Assembly: GCA_019634795.1 (NCBI GenBank)
Contig: JAHCAR010000001.1
Coordinates: 372,001-436,000, forward strand
Length of the DNA: 64,000 nucleotides
Direction of reading: 5' to 3'
DNA from: Dokdonella sp.
Lineage (GTDB): Bacteria > Pseudomonadota > Gammaproteobacteria > Xanthomonadales > Rhodanobacteraceae
Part shown: one piece after another, positions 37,500-45,480 of the stretch
Position numbering within the stretch: position 1 is the stretch's first letter
Layout of the letters: each line of letters starts with the position of its first letter
Made by a program: the position numbers and the translations under genes
The notes under the pieces: model-generated
The model's input: the letters and a program-made list of their open reading frames with translations, nothing else
Database searches by the model: none
Told to the model about the DNA's origin: nothing

Positions 37500-39005
37500 T
37501 CAGTCGAAGCCACTCGCGAAGATGACGGTCGGATCGAGGTCGAGCAACAGATCGAGATTGGTCACCGCGTTCGGATAACCCGAGGAAATATGCAGCGTGC
37601 CGAAGCGCACCGTGTTGTCGCCGTTCACGAGCTCGGACAGCGGCACCTCGATGGCATGATTGTAGCCACCGGTTTGTCCGGGCTCATCGAGCATGGCGAC
37701 TTCGCCAGGCGTGAACCCGCGTTCGTGGGCCGGGTAGCCGTTGAGCTGGTAGCGCAGGCGCCCCGTGCCGAGGCGGATACCATCGATGTCGTAGCCCTGG
37801 TAGTAGCCATTGAAGACCAAGCGCGCGCGAATCGCGTTCGCCAGCGACACATCACGGAACACAAGTGGCGCACCGAGGGCCCCGACGCCGTCGGGGATGA
37901 CATAGCCGAGGCTGAGCCCGGGGTGCTCGATCGTATTGATCGTACCCGGCGGAAATTCGTCAATGGTCGTGAAGGTCGCCGGTACGCCTGCCACCGGAAC
38001 CTCGTACTCGCGAGTATTCGCGAGCACCGGGCCGTCGAAGCCGATGTTGTCCCAGTAGGTGTTCCACGAGCGCAACGGACGAGGCAGGCCGCCGAAGGTG
38101 ATGCCGTACTTCCAGGTCGCATGGTTGTGCGCGAGCAGCGAGACGTAGCCCCGCGAGAATGGCAGCGGCGTATCGAAAACGACGACCCGGCGGCTCACGA
38201 GCGGACCGAACGTCACGCCGTCGGTCGACGGATCGGAGGTCAGCACCTCGATCTGCTGCTGCGACAGCCTCAGTTCGACCCGACACAGGTGTCCGCGCTG
38301 ACGCGGAACCTCGCTGGACGAACCAGCCGGTGTCGTCATGGCGTAGTCGTGCACCTCGTGCACTTCAACCGGACTGCCGATGAAAACCACGATGACGCCA
38401 TTGCGCGGATTCGGCCCGCGGCCGTTGATGTCCCAACTCGGCGTGGGTGCCGGGTCGTCGCTGACGACGATGCTGGTGTAGCCGAGAAGGAAATTCGAAG
38501 CGAGATCGGTTTCGAATGCGATCACTCCGGTTCGGCCTTCAAAATCGAAAGGCTGCCGGATGCGATAGGCATTGCTGCCATAGTTCTGCGAACCGACCGC
38601 CGTCATCAAGTAGTGGCTCTGGATCGGCGGCGACGGATCGCACACCAGCGTATCGCGCGTCGGCATCAGCAAACCCGTCACATCCGCGCGGCACGGTGGC
38701 GGCTCTTCAGGGATGAGCCCGAACTCGGCTTCCCAAACCCAGAACGTGACCCCGTCACCGGTCGACAGCGAGGGCGCATAGCGCGTCGAACTGAAGCGCG
38801 AGCGACTCAACTCATTGCCGCGGCCCCGGTCCGACAAAGGGGCCGGACCGCTTTCGAACGTCTCGCAGAACGCGGGGTCGGGCAAATTGCAACCTGCCGT
38901 TGCCATCGCCGTTTGCGCCGATGGCGCGGCGAACAGGCCCAGCCACAGGAATGCGCCGACAAAGCGCCCCGAGGACCGCGCGGCCAATAGCTCCGGGCTC
39001 AGCAT
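37500..39005 (-). CDS. Secreted protein of unknown fold with VIFASGFD C-terminus
   Basis: A 501-residue protein. The N-terminus MLSPELLAARSSGRFVGAFL runs into a hydrophobic stretch WLGLFAAPSAQTAMA, a signal peptide with a long n-region. A motif PAFCETFESG follows near residue 50. The body is beta-rich, with segments such as TGVIAFETDLASNFLLGYTS and VVFIGSPVEVHEVHDYAM and a later WKYGITFGGLPRPLRSWNTY, consistent with a jelly-roll or concanavalin-like fold, but I recognise no named domain. It ends LDLLLDLDPTVIFASGFD, the shared C-terminal motif. The start is uncertain; an ATG 33 nt upstream (39038) is possible. It lies just after the MITE. Confidence 0.72.
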   Translation of the reverse strand: MLSPELLAARSSGRFVGAFLWLGLFAAPSAQTAMATAGCNLPDPAFCETFESGPAPLSDRGRGNELSRSRFSSTRYAPSLSTGDGVTFWVWEAEFGLIPEEPPPCRADVTGLLMPTRDTLVCDPSPPIQSHYLMTAVGSQNYGSNAYRIRQPFDFEGRTGVIAFETDLASNFLLGYTSIVVSDDPAPTPSWDINGRGPNPRNGVIVVFIGSPVEVHEVHDYAMTTPAGSSSEVPRQRGHLCRVELRLSQQQIEVLTSDPSTDGVTFGPLVSRRVVVFDTPLPFSRGYVSLLAHNHATWKYGITFGGLPRPLRSWNTYWDNIGFDGPVLANTREYEVPVAGVPATFTTIDEFPPGTINTIEHPGLSLGYVIPDGVGALGAPLVFRDVSLANAIRARLVFNGYYQGYDIDGIRLGTGRLRYQLNGYPAHERGFTPGEVAMLDEPGQTGGYNHAIEVPLSELVNGDNTVRFGTLHISSGYPNAVTNLDLLLDLDPTVIFASGFD

Positions 39006-39187
39006 CCATCGACAAACATCCCGTTCGAGTCGGCGCATGGGCGATACCGATTCAACCCGTCCGCAGCGATCATAGATGGACGCGCCTCCGGGTTTGCTCG
39101 CCCCCCTCTCAGTTCACTGATTTCGGACTTTGGCGTCCGCAATTTCAGCGGCTGTAAGAGTTCAGCAGCGGTGCGATGCATGCGGTG

Positions 39188-39649
39188 CTACTGGTTGAGG
39201 TTGAATTCGATCGGCACGATAAGGTATGCAGGCACGGCGACCCCCTTCTTCAATCCGGGATTGAAGTCCCAGGTCTTGACGGCCGTGATCGAAGCTCGAT
39301 CGAGATCTTCGCTGCCGCTCGACTTCTCGAGGGTGATTTCCTCGGGCTTGCCGTCGGCGCCTACCAGCACTTTCAGAACGACCTTGCCTTCTGCACGGTC
39401 GCGCACGGCCTGGACCGGGTACTTCGGTGGTCGCAGCCTGCGATTGGCGAGCTTCTCACTTGGCGCGCGGTCGACGAGTGGAGCCGGCAGTTCCGACGGC
39501 GCGCTCTTGGTGCTGTTGTCGGACGTTACGTTGCCGGATTCAGGTGTGGCCGTCGGTGTCGAACCGGGAACGGGGTCATTGCAGCTCGCCAGGGCGAAGC
39601 AGAGCAACAACAGCGCTCCGAGTCGACGCGTTTGATGAAGGCTGATCAC
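39188..39649 (-). CDS. Lipoprotein with TonB-type C-terminal domain
   Basis: A 153-residue protein. The start is GTG, with GGGGAG upstream. The N-terminus is ISLHQTRRLGALLLLCFALA then the lipobox LASC, so it is a lipoprotein, not a TM-anchored TonB. A proline- and serine-rich linker (DPVPGSTPTATPESGNVTSD) joins the C-terminal domain: RRLRPPKYPVQAVRDRAEGK, VVLKVLVGADGKPEEITLEK, SSGSEDLDRASITAVKTWDF and NPGLKKGVAVPAYLIVPIEF. This is the TonB_C fold with its YP...A..G.V.......G and L....... W.F.P motifs. No ExbB/ExbD is nearby. Anchoring through lipid in the inner or outer membrane makes it atypical. Confidence 0.85.
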   Translation of the reverse strand: MISLHQTRRLGALLLLCFALASCNDPVPGSTPTATPESGNVTSDNSTKSAPSELPAPLVDRAPSEKLANRRLRPPKYPVQAVRDRAEGKVVLKVLVGADGKPEEITLEKSSGSEDLDRASITAVKTWDFNPGLKKGVAVPAYLIVPIEFNLNQ

Positions 39650-39784
39650 GGGACTCCCCAGGTAGTGGGCCCGAGCCTGATTGGCCCGGATATCGCTTGC
39701 TGCACAGGCAGCCGATTCGCTGCCTGTTTCCAACCATCCCTGTGCCAGCGCCCTGCCCTGCCGCCGGGAAGGTACGCGCCCCGC

Positions 39785-40510
39785 TCAGTCGGCTGCCGGC
39801 TGGCTGCCCAGGGCCTTGATGAATGCGCGGATGCGCTTGGCGTTCTTGCCGACGTCGCTCAGGCCCACGCGCGAAACCGAACGCACGTCGATGCGGCTGC
39901 CGGCGGCTTCGGGTTCGACGCGGACGACGATGTCGTCCTTGAAGCCGTACCAGAAGGTCGTGTCGGTCGCTTCGAGACGGCCCGCGGCGGCGTCCGCGGA
40001 GACGATCTCCCAGCCCATGTCGTGGGCAATCTGTTCGACCTTGTTGAAGGCGTCGGCCGGCGCGGCGTCGAGATGCTGGGTGCGGATATCCGGGTAGGCC
40101 TCGGACTGCTTGGCGGCGATTTCGGGTCCACCGTATTCGGCAGGGTTGGCAGCGTTGGCACGCAGCGGCAAGACCGCGACGAATTCGGGCGGACGCTTCG
40201 TGTCGGTGGTGATGTCGTGGATCATCGGCAGGGATTTCGCCTGCGACAGCCCATACAGGGGCAAGGCCGATGCGGCGAGGCCGAGGACCAGGCCGAGAGC
40301 CAGCGTACCTGCGTTGCCGCGACGGGTTCGCGGGATGACGAGGAACAGCAGGGCCAGCACGCCCGCGCCAAGGCCGAGGTAGACGGTCCAGCGCATCATC
40401 GAGAAACCGGTACGGAATTCCCACCAGCCGAAGCGGCTGCCTGGACCGGACGCGATCAGGAGGACCAGGGCAAGGATCGCCAACAGAACGGGGATGCGTG
40501 ACAGTTTCAT
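39785..40510 (-). CDS. DUF1499 family membrane protein
   Basis: A 241-residue protein. Two to three hydrophobic segments: RIPVLLAILALVLLIASGPG, MRWTVYLGLGAGVLALLFLV and TLALGLVLGLAASALPLYGL. The C-terminal half is DUF1499: MIHDITTDTKRPPEFVAVLP, AYPDIRTQHLDAAPADAFNK, EQIAHDMGWEIVSADAAAGR, LEATDTTFWYGFKDDIVVRV and GSRIDVRSVSRVGLSDVGKN. The R-S-x-S-R-x-G-x-x-D-x-G-x-N motif is the family signature. It should be an inner-membrane protein with the domain facing the periplasm. Function unknown. Confidence 0.93.
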   Translation of the reverse strand: MKLSRIPVLLAILALVLLIASGPGSRFGWWEFRTGFSMMRWTVYLGLGAGVLALLFLVIPRTRRGNAGTLALGLVLGLAASALPLYGLSQAKSLPMIHDITTDTKRPPEFVAVLPLRANAANPAEYGGPEIAAKQSEAYPDIRTQHLDAAPADAFNKVEQIAHDMGWEIVSADAAAGRLEATDTTFWYGFKDDIVVRVEPEAAGSRIDVRSVSRVGLSDVGKNAKRIRAFIKALGSQPAAD

Positions 40511-40892
40511 GCGGAGCGTCTCGGTTCACCGGGCAGTGCGCAGTATCGCGCAAATTTGCGGTTGGCGAGAGCGTTGGCGATGAGGATGCGTACGGCGCGT
40601 TCGAGAGAAGCACTGAACGACTTGGCGATCCAGCGGCCAAGGTTTCGGGTCACTCGAGTTGCGTGCGTTCGCTTGGTCATCTTGTCTGCGCAGTCCGATT
40701 CTTTTCAACGGCTTCGGTAGTACCGGAGTTGGATGCCCGTTGCAGATCAAGTTGCGCTTGGTGGTTGGGGGAAAAGTCACTGGGTCCCGGCCTGCGCCGG
40801 GACGACGGCGGGAGGAATGGCAGCCGGGGATCTGCAGCGCCGGGTTGTCCGCGTGGGCGATTCCCGGCGCAGGTTCCAAGCGCGACGACAGC
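40511..40892. other. Intergenic region with repeat hairpin
   Basis: 382 nt between the start of the DUF1499 gene and the stop of msrA, both on the minus strand. It contains the perfect hairpin GTCCCGGC-CTGC-GCCGGGAC at 40785-40804, of the form seen in dispersed proteobacterial repeats (CCGGCCTGCGCCGGGACGACG). A shorter related piece, CCCGGCGCAGG, occurs near 40863. No gene is seen. Confidence 0.5.
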
Positions 40893-41549
40893 TCAGTGGT
40901 CGGAGCTGCCCCAGATCTGTTCGAGTCGCGCGTCGCGGCCGCAGTTGTAGCGGTAGAACTTGTAGCGCAGCGGATTCTTCTTGTAGTAGTCCTGATGGTA
41001 GCCCTCGGCCGGATAGAAGGTCGCGGCGGGCACGATCTGGGTGGCGATCGGCTGGCTGAACTTGCCGGAGGCCTCGAGTTCGCGCTTGCTCTCTTCAGCC
41101 AGGCGCTGCTGTTCGGGCGTGGTCGTGAAGATCGCGGTGCGGTACTGGTCGCCGTGATCGCAGAACTGCTGGTCGATCGCAAACGGATCGATGTTGTGCC
41201 AGTACACATCGAGCAGCTTCCTGTAGTCGACACGGGTCGGATCGAAAACCACCTTGACCGATTCGGCATGGCCGGTGCCGCCGGCGGACACCTGCTCATA
41301 GGTCGGATCGGGGGCCAGGCCGCCGGTGTAACCCGAAGTGGTCGAGATGACGCCGGGCACCTTGTCGAACGGTGGCTCCATGCACCAGAAGCAGCCGCCG
41401 GCGAAGATGGCCACTTCGGTCGGGCCGCTCGCAGGCGCGGCCGCGGACGGCTCGTCGGCCGGGCCGGCACAGGCGCCCATCGCCGTCATCAACAAAACGA
41501 GGCCAAGCGCGGTAAAGCGTGAAACCAGTCGATTCTTCAGAGTGTTCAT
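40893..41549 (-). CDS. msrA: Exported peptide-methionine (S)-S-oxide reductase MsrA
   Basis: A 218-residue enzyme that reduces the S-epimer of methionine sulfoxide. The active-site motif is G52-C53-F54-W55 (AGGCFWCMEPPFD). The other family blocks are TSGYTGGLAPDPTYEQVSAG, HAESVKVVFDP and NIDPFAIDQQFCDHGDQYRT, and the C-terminus has FYPAEGYHQDYYKKNPLRY. The N-terminus is a signal sequence (LVSRFTALGLVLLMTAMGAC) whose lipobox (MGAC) is weak, so secreted or lipidated forms are both possible. GAGGAG precedes the ATG. It starts 2 nt after msrB; the two form an operon for repair of oxidised envelope proteins. Confidence 0.96.
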   Translation of the reverse strand: MNTLKNRLVSRFTALGLVLLMTAMGACAGPADEPSAAAPASGPTEVAIFAGGCFWCMEPPFDKVPGVISTTSGYTGGLAPDPTYEQVSAGGTGHAESVKVVFDPTRVDYRKLLDVYWHNIDPFAIDQQFCDHGDQYRTAIFTTTPEQQRLAEESKRELEASGKFSQPIATQIVPAATFYPAEGYHQDYYKKNPLRYKFYRYNCGRDARLEQIWGSSDH

Positions 41550-41551
41550 TA

Positions 41552-42076
41552 TCAGCTCCTCAAGGCCGGCAGGGCCTGGCCCTTCGGCACGAATTCCAGG
41601 GCCAGCCCGTTGTTGCACCAGCGCTCGCCGCGCGGTCGCGGGCCGTCGTTGAACACATGACCCTGATGGCCGCCGCAGCGCGCGCAGTGATATTCGGTGC
41701 GTGGCCAGACCAGCTTGAAATCGCGCTTGGTCTCGACATGGCCGGCAATCGGCTGGGTGAAGCTCGGCCAGCCGGTACCGCTGTCGAACTTGTTGGCGCT
41801 GTCGAACAACGGCAAGCGGCAGGCTGCGCAGATGAAGGTGCCGTCGCGCTTCTCATCGTTGAGCGGGCTGCTGAATGCGCGTTCGGTATCTTCCTCGAAC
41901 AGCACGTCGTAGGCGGCATCGCTGACCACGCCCTTCCATTCCTCGTGCGGCTTGTTCAACGGCACGACCTTGCCGGACGCCGGCGCGGCACCGGTGTCGG
42001 CGGCCTTCGAACAGGATGGCAGCAGCGGAATGACCATCAGCGCACCGAGATTGCGCAACAGGGAACGGCGATTCAT
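41552..42076 (-). CDS. msrB: Lipoprotein peptide-methionine (R)-S-oxide reductase MsrB
   Basis: A 174-residue enzyme that reduces the R-epimer of methionine sulfoxide. Zinc ligands are C83/C86 (ICAACRLPL) and C131/C134 (YHCARCGGHQGH). The catalytic cysteine is C154, in ERWCNNGLAL; the usual form is RYC-x-NS, so the residues after the cysteine differ. KFDSGTGWPSFTQP is the family's substrate loop. The N-terminus NRRSLLRNLGALMVIPLLPS ends at a lipobox LPSC (C22) and has a twin-arginine-like start. GGAGG lies upstream of the ATG. Its stop is 2 nt from the start of msrA. Confidence 0.95.
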   Translation of the reverse strand: MNRRSLLRNLGALMVIPLLPSCSKAADTGAAPASGKVVPLNKPHEEWKGVVSDAAYDVLFEEDTERAFSSPLNDEKRDGTFICAACRLPLFDSANKFDSGTGWPSFTQPIAGHVETKRDFKLVWPRTEYHCARCGGHQGHVFNDGPRPRGERWCNNGLALEFVPKGQALPALRS

Positions 42077-42391
42077 GCAGGGACCTCCGAAAACGGGATG
42101 GGTTGCTGGCGACACATCGGCGCGAAGCGCGCTGGCACGAGGCATGCGCCCGCAATGAAGGAAAAAGCGCCGGAAGCGGTGCGGTTTTGGGCGGGAGGGA
42201 GCCGCACCGTTCCGGCAACAGACGCAGCCATTCGGCCACGTGGTCATGGTCCTAGACCGGGTCACGAGGACTTTCATTGCATCGATGCATGTCCGGACTT
42301 GCGCATACAATGGACGGACCCGGCGCCGCACCATGGTTTACTGCTGCGAATGCCATTGTTTATTCGACCCCCCCCGGCCACAGGAGTTCAC
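42077..42391. other. Divergent intergenic region msrB / M28 peptidase
   Basis: 315 nt. A TACAAT box at 42306-42311 could be the -10 of the peptidase gene, but no good -35 stands 16-18 nt before it. A run of eight C residues lies at 42368-42375, a few bases upstream of the peptidase ribosome-binding site. No gene is recognised. Confidence 0.45.
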
Positions 42392-43735
42392 GTGCCCCTG
42401 ATCGATGCACCCGTGCCACCTATGCAAACGCCCACGCCGAGCGCACTGGTCGTCGATATAGAATCGGCCGACAGTGCTGCACTCGCAGCCTGGAAACAAG
42501 CCCGCGGCGTTCGCTGGTGGATCGAAATGGGCGATCAGCTCGTCTTGGTGGGAGATACAGGAGAGTTGGGCGCATTCGATGCGAATGACGCGGTGCGTGG
42601 CCGCGTCGAGGGCTTCGACATCGAGCGCGTGCGCCTGCATGCGCGCGGCTGCCAGCGCGACGCAAATACGCCCGGGCGAATGATCGCGCAGGGCGGCCGC
42701 TGGGAGCTGCGCGAGTTCGACAGCGCCGAGCTCGCCCGCGCTGCAGCGGCAGGTGGTGACCACGACGGCGAATGGCAAAGCGCGCAGCCGAACAGCGTGA
42801 TCGCGCATCGGGTACGGCGGCAACCCGGTGGCGCTGCGGCCGATCCCCTGATCGTGCCGCTGGTTGACGCGATCAATCCGGCCCGCTGGTTCGCCGATCT
42901 CGATAGCCTGACCCAATGGGACCGCTCGAGCTACGGGCCCGAACTGCCGCTTTCACGGGCCTGGATCGAAGGGCGCTTCAGTGCCATCGGGCTCGAGGTC
43001 AGCGCGCCGGCCTTCAGCATGCCGGGCAGCGGTGGTGGGCAGATCAGTGTCAACAACGTGATCGGTCGCTGGAACGGAACGCTATTGCCGGACGAATGGA
43101 TCATCGTCGGCGCCCATTACGATTCGCGCAACTCGAGCCTGTCCTCGACCACCAACACGCCGGGCGCGGAAGACAATGCCTCGGGCTGCGCGGGCGTGAT
43201 CGAGCTGGCCCGGGTGCTCGTTGCGAACCGGCCGCAACGCAGCATTCTCTTCATGTGCTACGCCGGCGAGGAACAGGGCCTGTATGGAAGCAAGGCGCAT
43301 GTGCAGGCACTGCAGGCCACGGGCGACCTGGCCAAGGTGCAGGCCGTGGTCACCATGGACATGATCGGCTACAGCGCCGACACCACGCTCGACGTGCTGT
43401 TCGAAAGCAGCGCGACCTGGAGCGCCTATCTGAACCAGTTTGCGGACGCGGCCTCGGCCTATGTGCCCGCGCTACGGGTCACGCTGAGCACGAATCCGTT
43501 CGGCTCGGACCACGTGCCGTATCTGAATGCCGGCAAGAAGACCCTGCTCGCGATCGAGAACGACTGGGACATTTATCCGTACTACCACCGAAGCACCGAC
43601 ACGAGCGATCACGTCGGCGTCAATGCCCAGGCCATGGGCGGGGCCATCCTGAAGACCAGTGTCGCCGTCCTGGCCGAGTTGACCGGTGCGTCGGACCGGA
43701 TTTTCAGCGACGGAGTTGATCCGCTTGCGCCGTGA
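42392..43735 (+). CDS. M28-family zinc aminopeptidase/carboxypeptidase with RIFSDGVDPLAP C-terminus
   Basis: A 447-residue metallopeptidase. M28 zinc ligands are visible: VGAHYDSRN (His, Asp), TPGAEDNASGCAG (bridging Asp), CYAGEEQGLYGSK (catalytic and ligand Glu), MDMIGY (Asp) and GSDHVPYLNAG (His). The N-terminal 120 residues are a prodomain-like region (ALVVDIESADSAALAAWKQA). AGGAG five bases upstream fixes the start at GTG 42392. With that start no signal peptide is seen, which is odd since the C-terminus, ASDRIFSDGVDPLAP, carries the motif of the exported proteins here. A C8 run just upstream could mark a lost or phase-variable signal sequence. Convergent with the WS/DGAT gene. Confidence 0.87.
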   Translation: MPLIDAPVPPMQTPTPSALVVDIESADSAALAAWKQARGVRWWIEMGDQLVLVGDTGELGAFDANDAVRGRVEGFDIERVRLHARGCQRDANTPGRMIAQGGRWELREFDSAELARAAAAGGDHDGEWQSAQPNSVIAHRVRRQPGGAAADPLIVPLVDAINPARWFADLDSLTQWDRSSYGPELPLSRAWIEGRFSAIGLEVSAPAFSMPGSGGGQISVNNVIGRWNGTLLPDEWIIVGAHYDSRNSSLSSTTNTPGAEDNASGCAGVIELARVLVANRPQRSILFMCYAGEEQGLYGSKAHVQALQATGDLAKVQAVVTMDMIGYSADTTLDVLFESSATWSAYLNQFADAASAYVPALRVTLSTNPFGSDHVPYLNAGKKTLLAIENDWDIYPYYHRSTDTSDHVGVNAQAMGGAILKTSVAVLAELTGASDRIFSDGVDPLAP

Positions 43736-43789
43736 TGTTCGCGGACGTGGGTTAGATATGACGGCGCGATCGTAGCGCGGGCGGGTATC

Positions 43790-43842
43790 GGCGCGATGCA
43801 TTTGGCAGATTGACGGAGCATCGCGCCTGGAGGCGCTCCTAC
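43790..43842. repeat. REP-like repeat between convergent genes
   Basis: GGCGCGATGC (43790-43799) pairs with GCATCGCGCC (43818-43827), and the second arm runs on into CTGGAGGCGCTCCTAC to 43842. The latter is a REP variant related to those at 53598, 53660 and 56731. Between the M28 gene and the WS/DGAT gene it could also serve as a bidirectional terminator. Confidence 0.6.
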
Positions 43843-43919
43843 AGGGGGCAAGAGGTGGCGGAGGAAGGATTCACCTGGAGGCGCTGCTGCCTGCGCAGGC
43901 CGGGCGATCCGCATTCAAT

Positions 43920-45383
43920 CTAGAGATTGTGCTGCAGGGTCGCTTCGGCGTCGGCGGCGGCGATGTCCGATTCCCAGTCTTCCATCAGGGTGATCAGCAG
44001 CAGCTTCTCGAATTCCTCGGCGAAGCGCGCGGTGACCGCATCGGGATCGGAGACGCGCTTGGCGTCGCCGATCAGGCCGAAATGGACGCGGCCGTTGTAG
44101 CTGAGGATCGACAGCCCGACCCCGATCGAGCCCGATTGCGGAACCCAGAACATCAGTTCGCTGACCTCGACGCCGGTCAGGTAGAGCGGTTGCTGCGGGC
44201 CGGGCACGTTGGTCGCGACCGTGGTCGCCTTGCGGCTGAACAGTTCCAGCGCCGGTGCCTGCAGGGCCTGCGGGCCCATGCCGAGCGCGCCGAGCAGGCC
44301 GAGCGTGACAATCGCCTGGCGCGAGTTCTTCAGTTCGCGCATGCAGGCAGCGACCCGCTCGAGGCGACGCAGGGGATTGGCTTCGCCGATCGGCAACTCG
44401 AGGAAAACCAGGCCGAAATGGTTTCCGAGCTTCTTGGCGTGTTCGAGCGGGCGCAGGTTGACCGGCACGGTCGCGCGAATGGTCATGCCATCGACGTCTT
44501 CGCCGCGATCGCGCAGGTAGCCGCGCAACGCGCCGCTGGCGCAGGCGAGCAGGACATCGTTGACCGTGCAGCCGAGCGCGCGTCCGAGCGTCTTTACTTC
44601 CTCGAGCGGCATCGGATCGGCCCAGGCGACGCGCTTGATGACGCCGAGCGGGCCCTTGAGTGAAGTTTGCGGGTCGTCGGACAGCAGCAGCGCGTTGGCC
44701 AGCTCGCGGGTGATCTCGCCGCCCTCGCGGGCGACGTCGGCGGCGATGCTCGGGTCGTTGATCATCGCGGTCATCTTTTCGTAGACCTTGGTGCCGACCT
44801 TGAGCGCCTTGCCGAGCCCGGCCTGGGCCGGCTCGAGCATGCGTTGCCAGACATTGCCGCCATCGTGCTTAAGCCAGGTCTTGACCAGCTCCGCCTCCTT
44901 TTCGGGATGCGGCGCGGTATCGGTCAGCGAGAGCATGACCTGGACCAGGGCCAGGCCATCGGCATAGCAATGGTGGATGCGCGCGACCAGCACGCTGCCG
45001 CCGCGATAGTTCTCGATGACGTGGAACTGCCACAGCGGCTTGGAATGATCGAGCGGCGACGAGGCGAGTTCACCGACGAAATTCTCGAGTTCGATCTTGT
45101 CGGCCTTGCCGGGCAAGGCGGCCACGCGAACGTGCCAGTCGAGATCGAAATCGCCATCGGTTTCCCAGTGGGCACCGGAGGGCGTGTTGACCGCCTTCTG
45201 GCGGAAGCGCGGATAGGCGAGGAAACGCTCGCCGAGCAGCTGCTTGATCGCGGCCGGCACCAGCGGCCCGGCGAACATCATGACCCCGGTGATCATCATC
45301 AGGTTGGTCGGCCGCTCCATGCGCAGCCAGGCCGTGTCGACCTTCGACATGGCTTCGCGCCTGCCGGCGTCTGCTTCGAACAT
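43920..45383 (-). CDS. WS/DGAT: wax ester synthase / diacylglycerol acyltransferase
   Basis: A 487-residue acyltransferase that joins acyl-CoA to long-chain alcohols or diacylglycerol, making storage lipids. The active-site HHxxxDG is H137-H138...D142-G143 (ARIHHCYADGLALVQV). Other family blocks are LDHSKPLWQFHVIENY, CTVNDVLLACASGALRGYLR, TVPVNLRPLEHAKKLGNHFG and NVPGPQQPLYLTGVEV. The length fits the family (about 460-490). GGGAGGAGGG precedes the ATG of MFEADAG. It is followed on the same strand by no related gene; photolyase lies upstream, so an operon is unlikely to have functional meaning. Neutral lipids would fit an organism that meets carbon excess. Confidence 0.95.
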   Translation of the reverse strand: MFEADAGRREAMSKVDTAWLRMERPTNLMMITGVMMFAGPLVPAAIKQLLGERFLAYPRFRQKAVNTPSGAHWETDGDFDLDWHVRVAALPGKADKIELENFVGELASSPLDHSKPLWQFHVIENYRGGSVLVARIHHCYADGLALVQVMLSLTDTAPHPEKEAELVKTWLKHDGGNVWQRMLEPAQAGLGKALKVGTKVYEKMTAMINDPSIAADVAREGGEITRELANALLLSDDPQTSLKGPLGVIKRVAWADPMPLEEVKTLGRALGCTVNDVLLACASGALRGYLRDRGEDVDGMTIRATVPVNLRPLEHAKKLGNHFGLVFLELPIGEANPLRRLERVAACMRELKNSRQAIVTLGLLGALGMGPQALQAPALELFSRKATTVATNVPGPQQPLYLTGVEVSELMFWVPQSGSIGVGLSILSYNGRVHFGLIGDAKRVSDPDAVTARFAEEFEKLLLITLMEDWESDIAAADAEATLQHNL

Positions 45384-45480
45384 GCTGCCCTCCTCCCGAT
45401 TGCGCGACCGCTGCGCAGGCGCCGCGGCGCTGTCGCCGGGCTAGCATCCCGGTCCGGCCCGGAAAACGCAACGACCGGCC

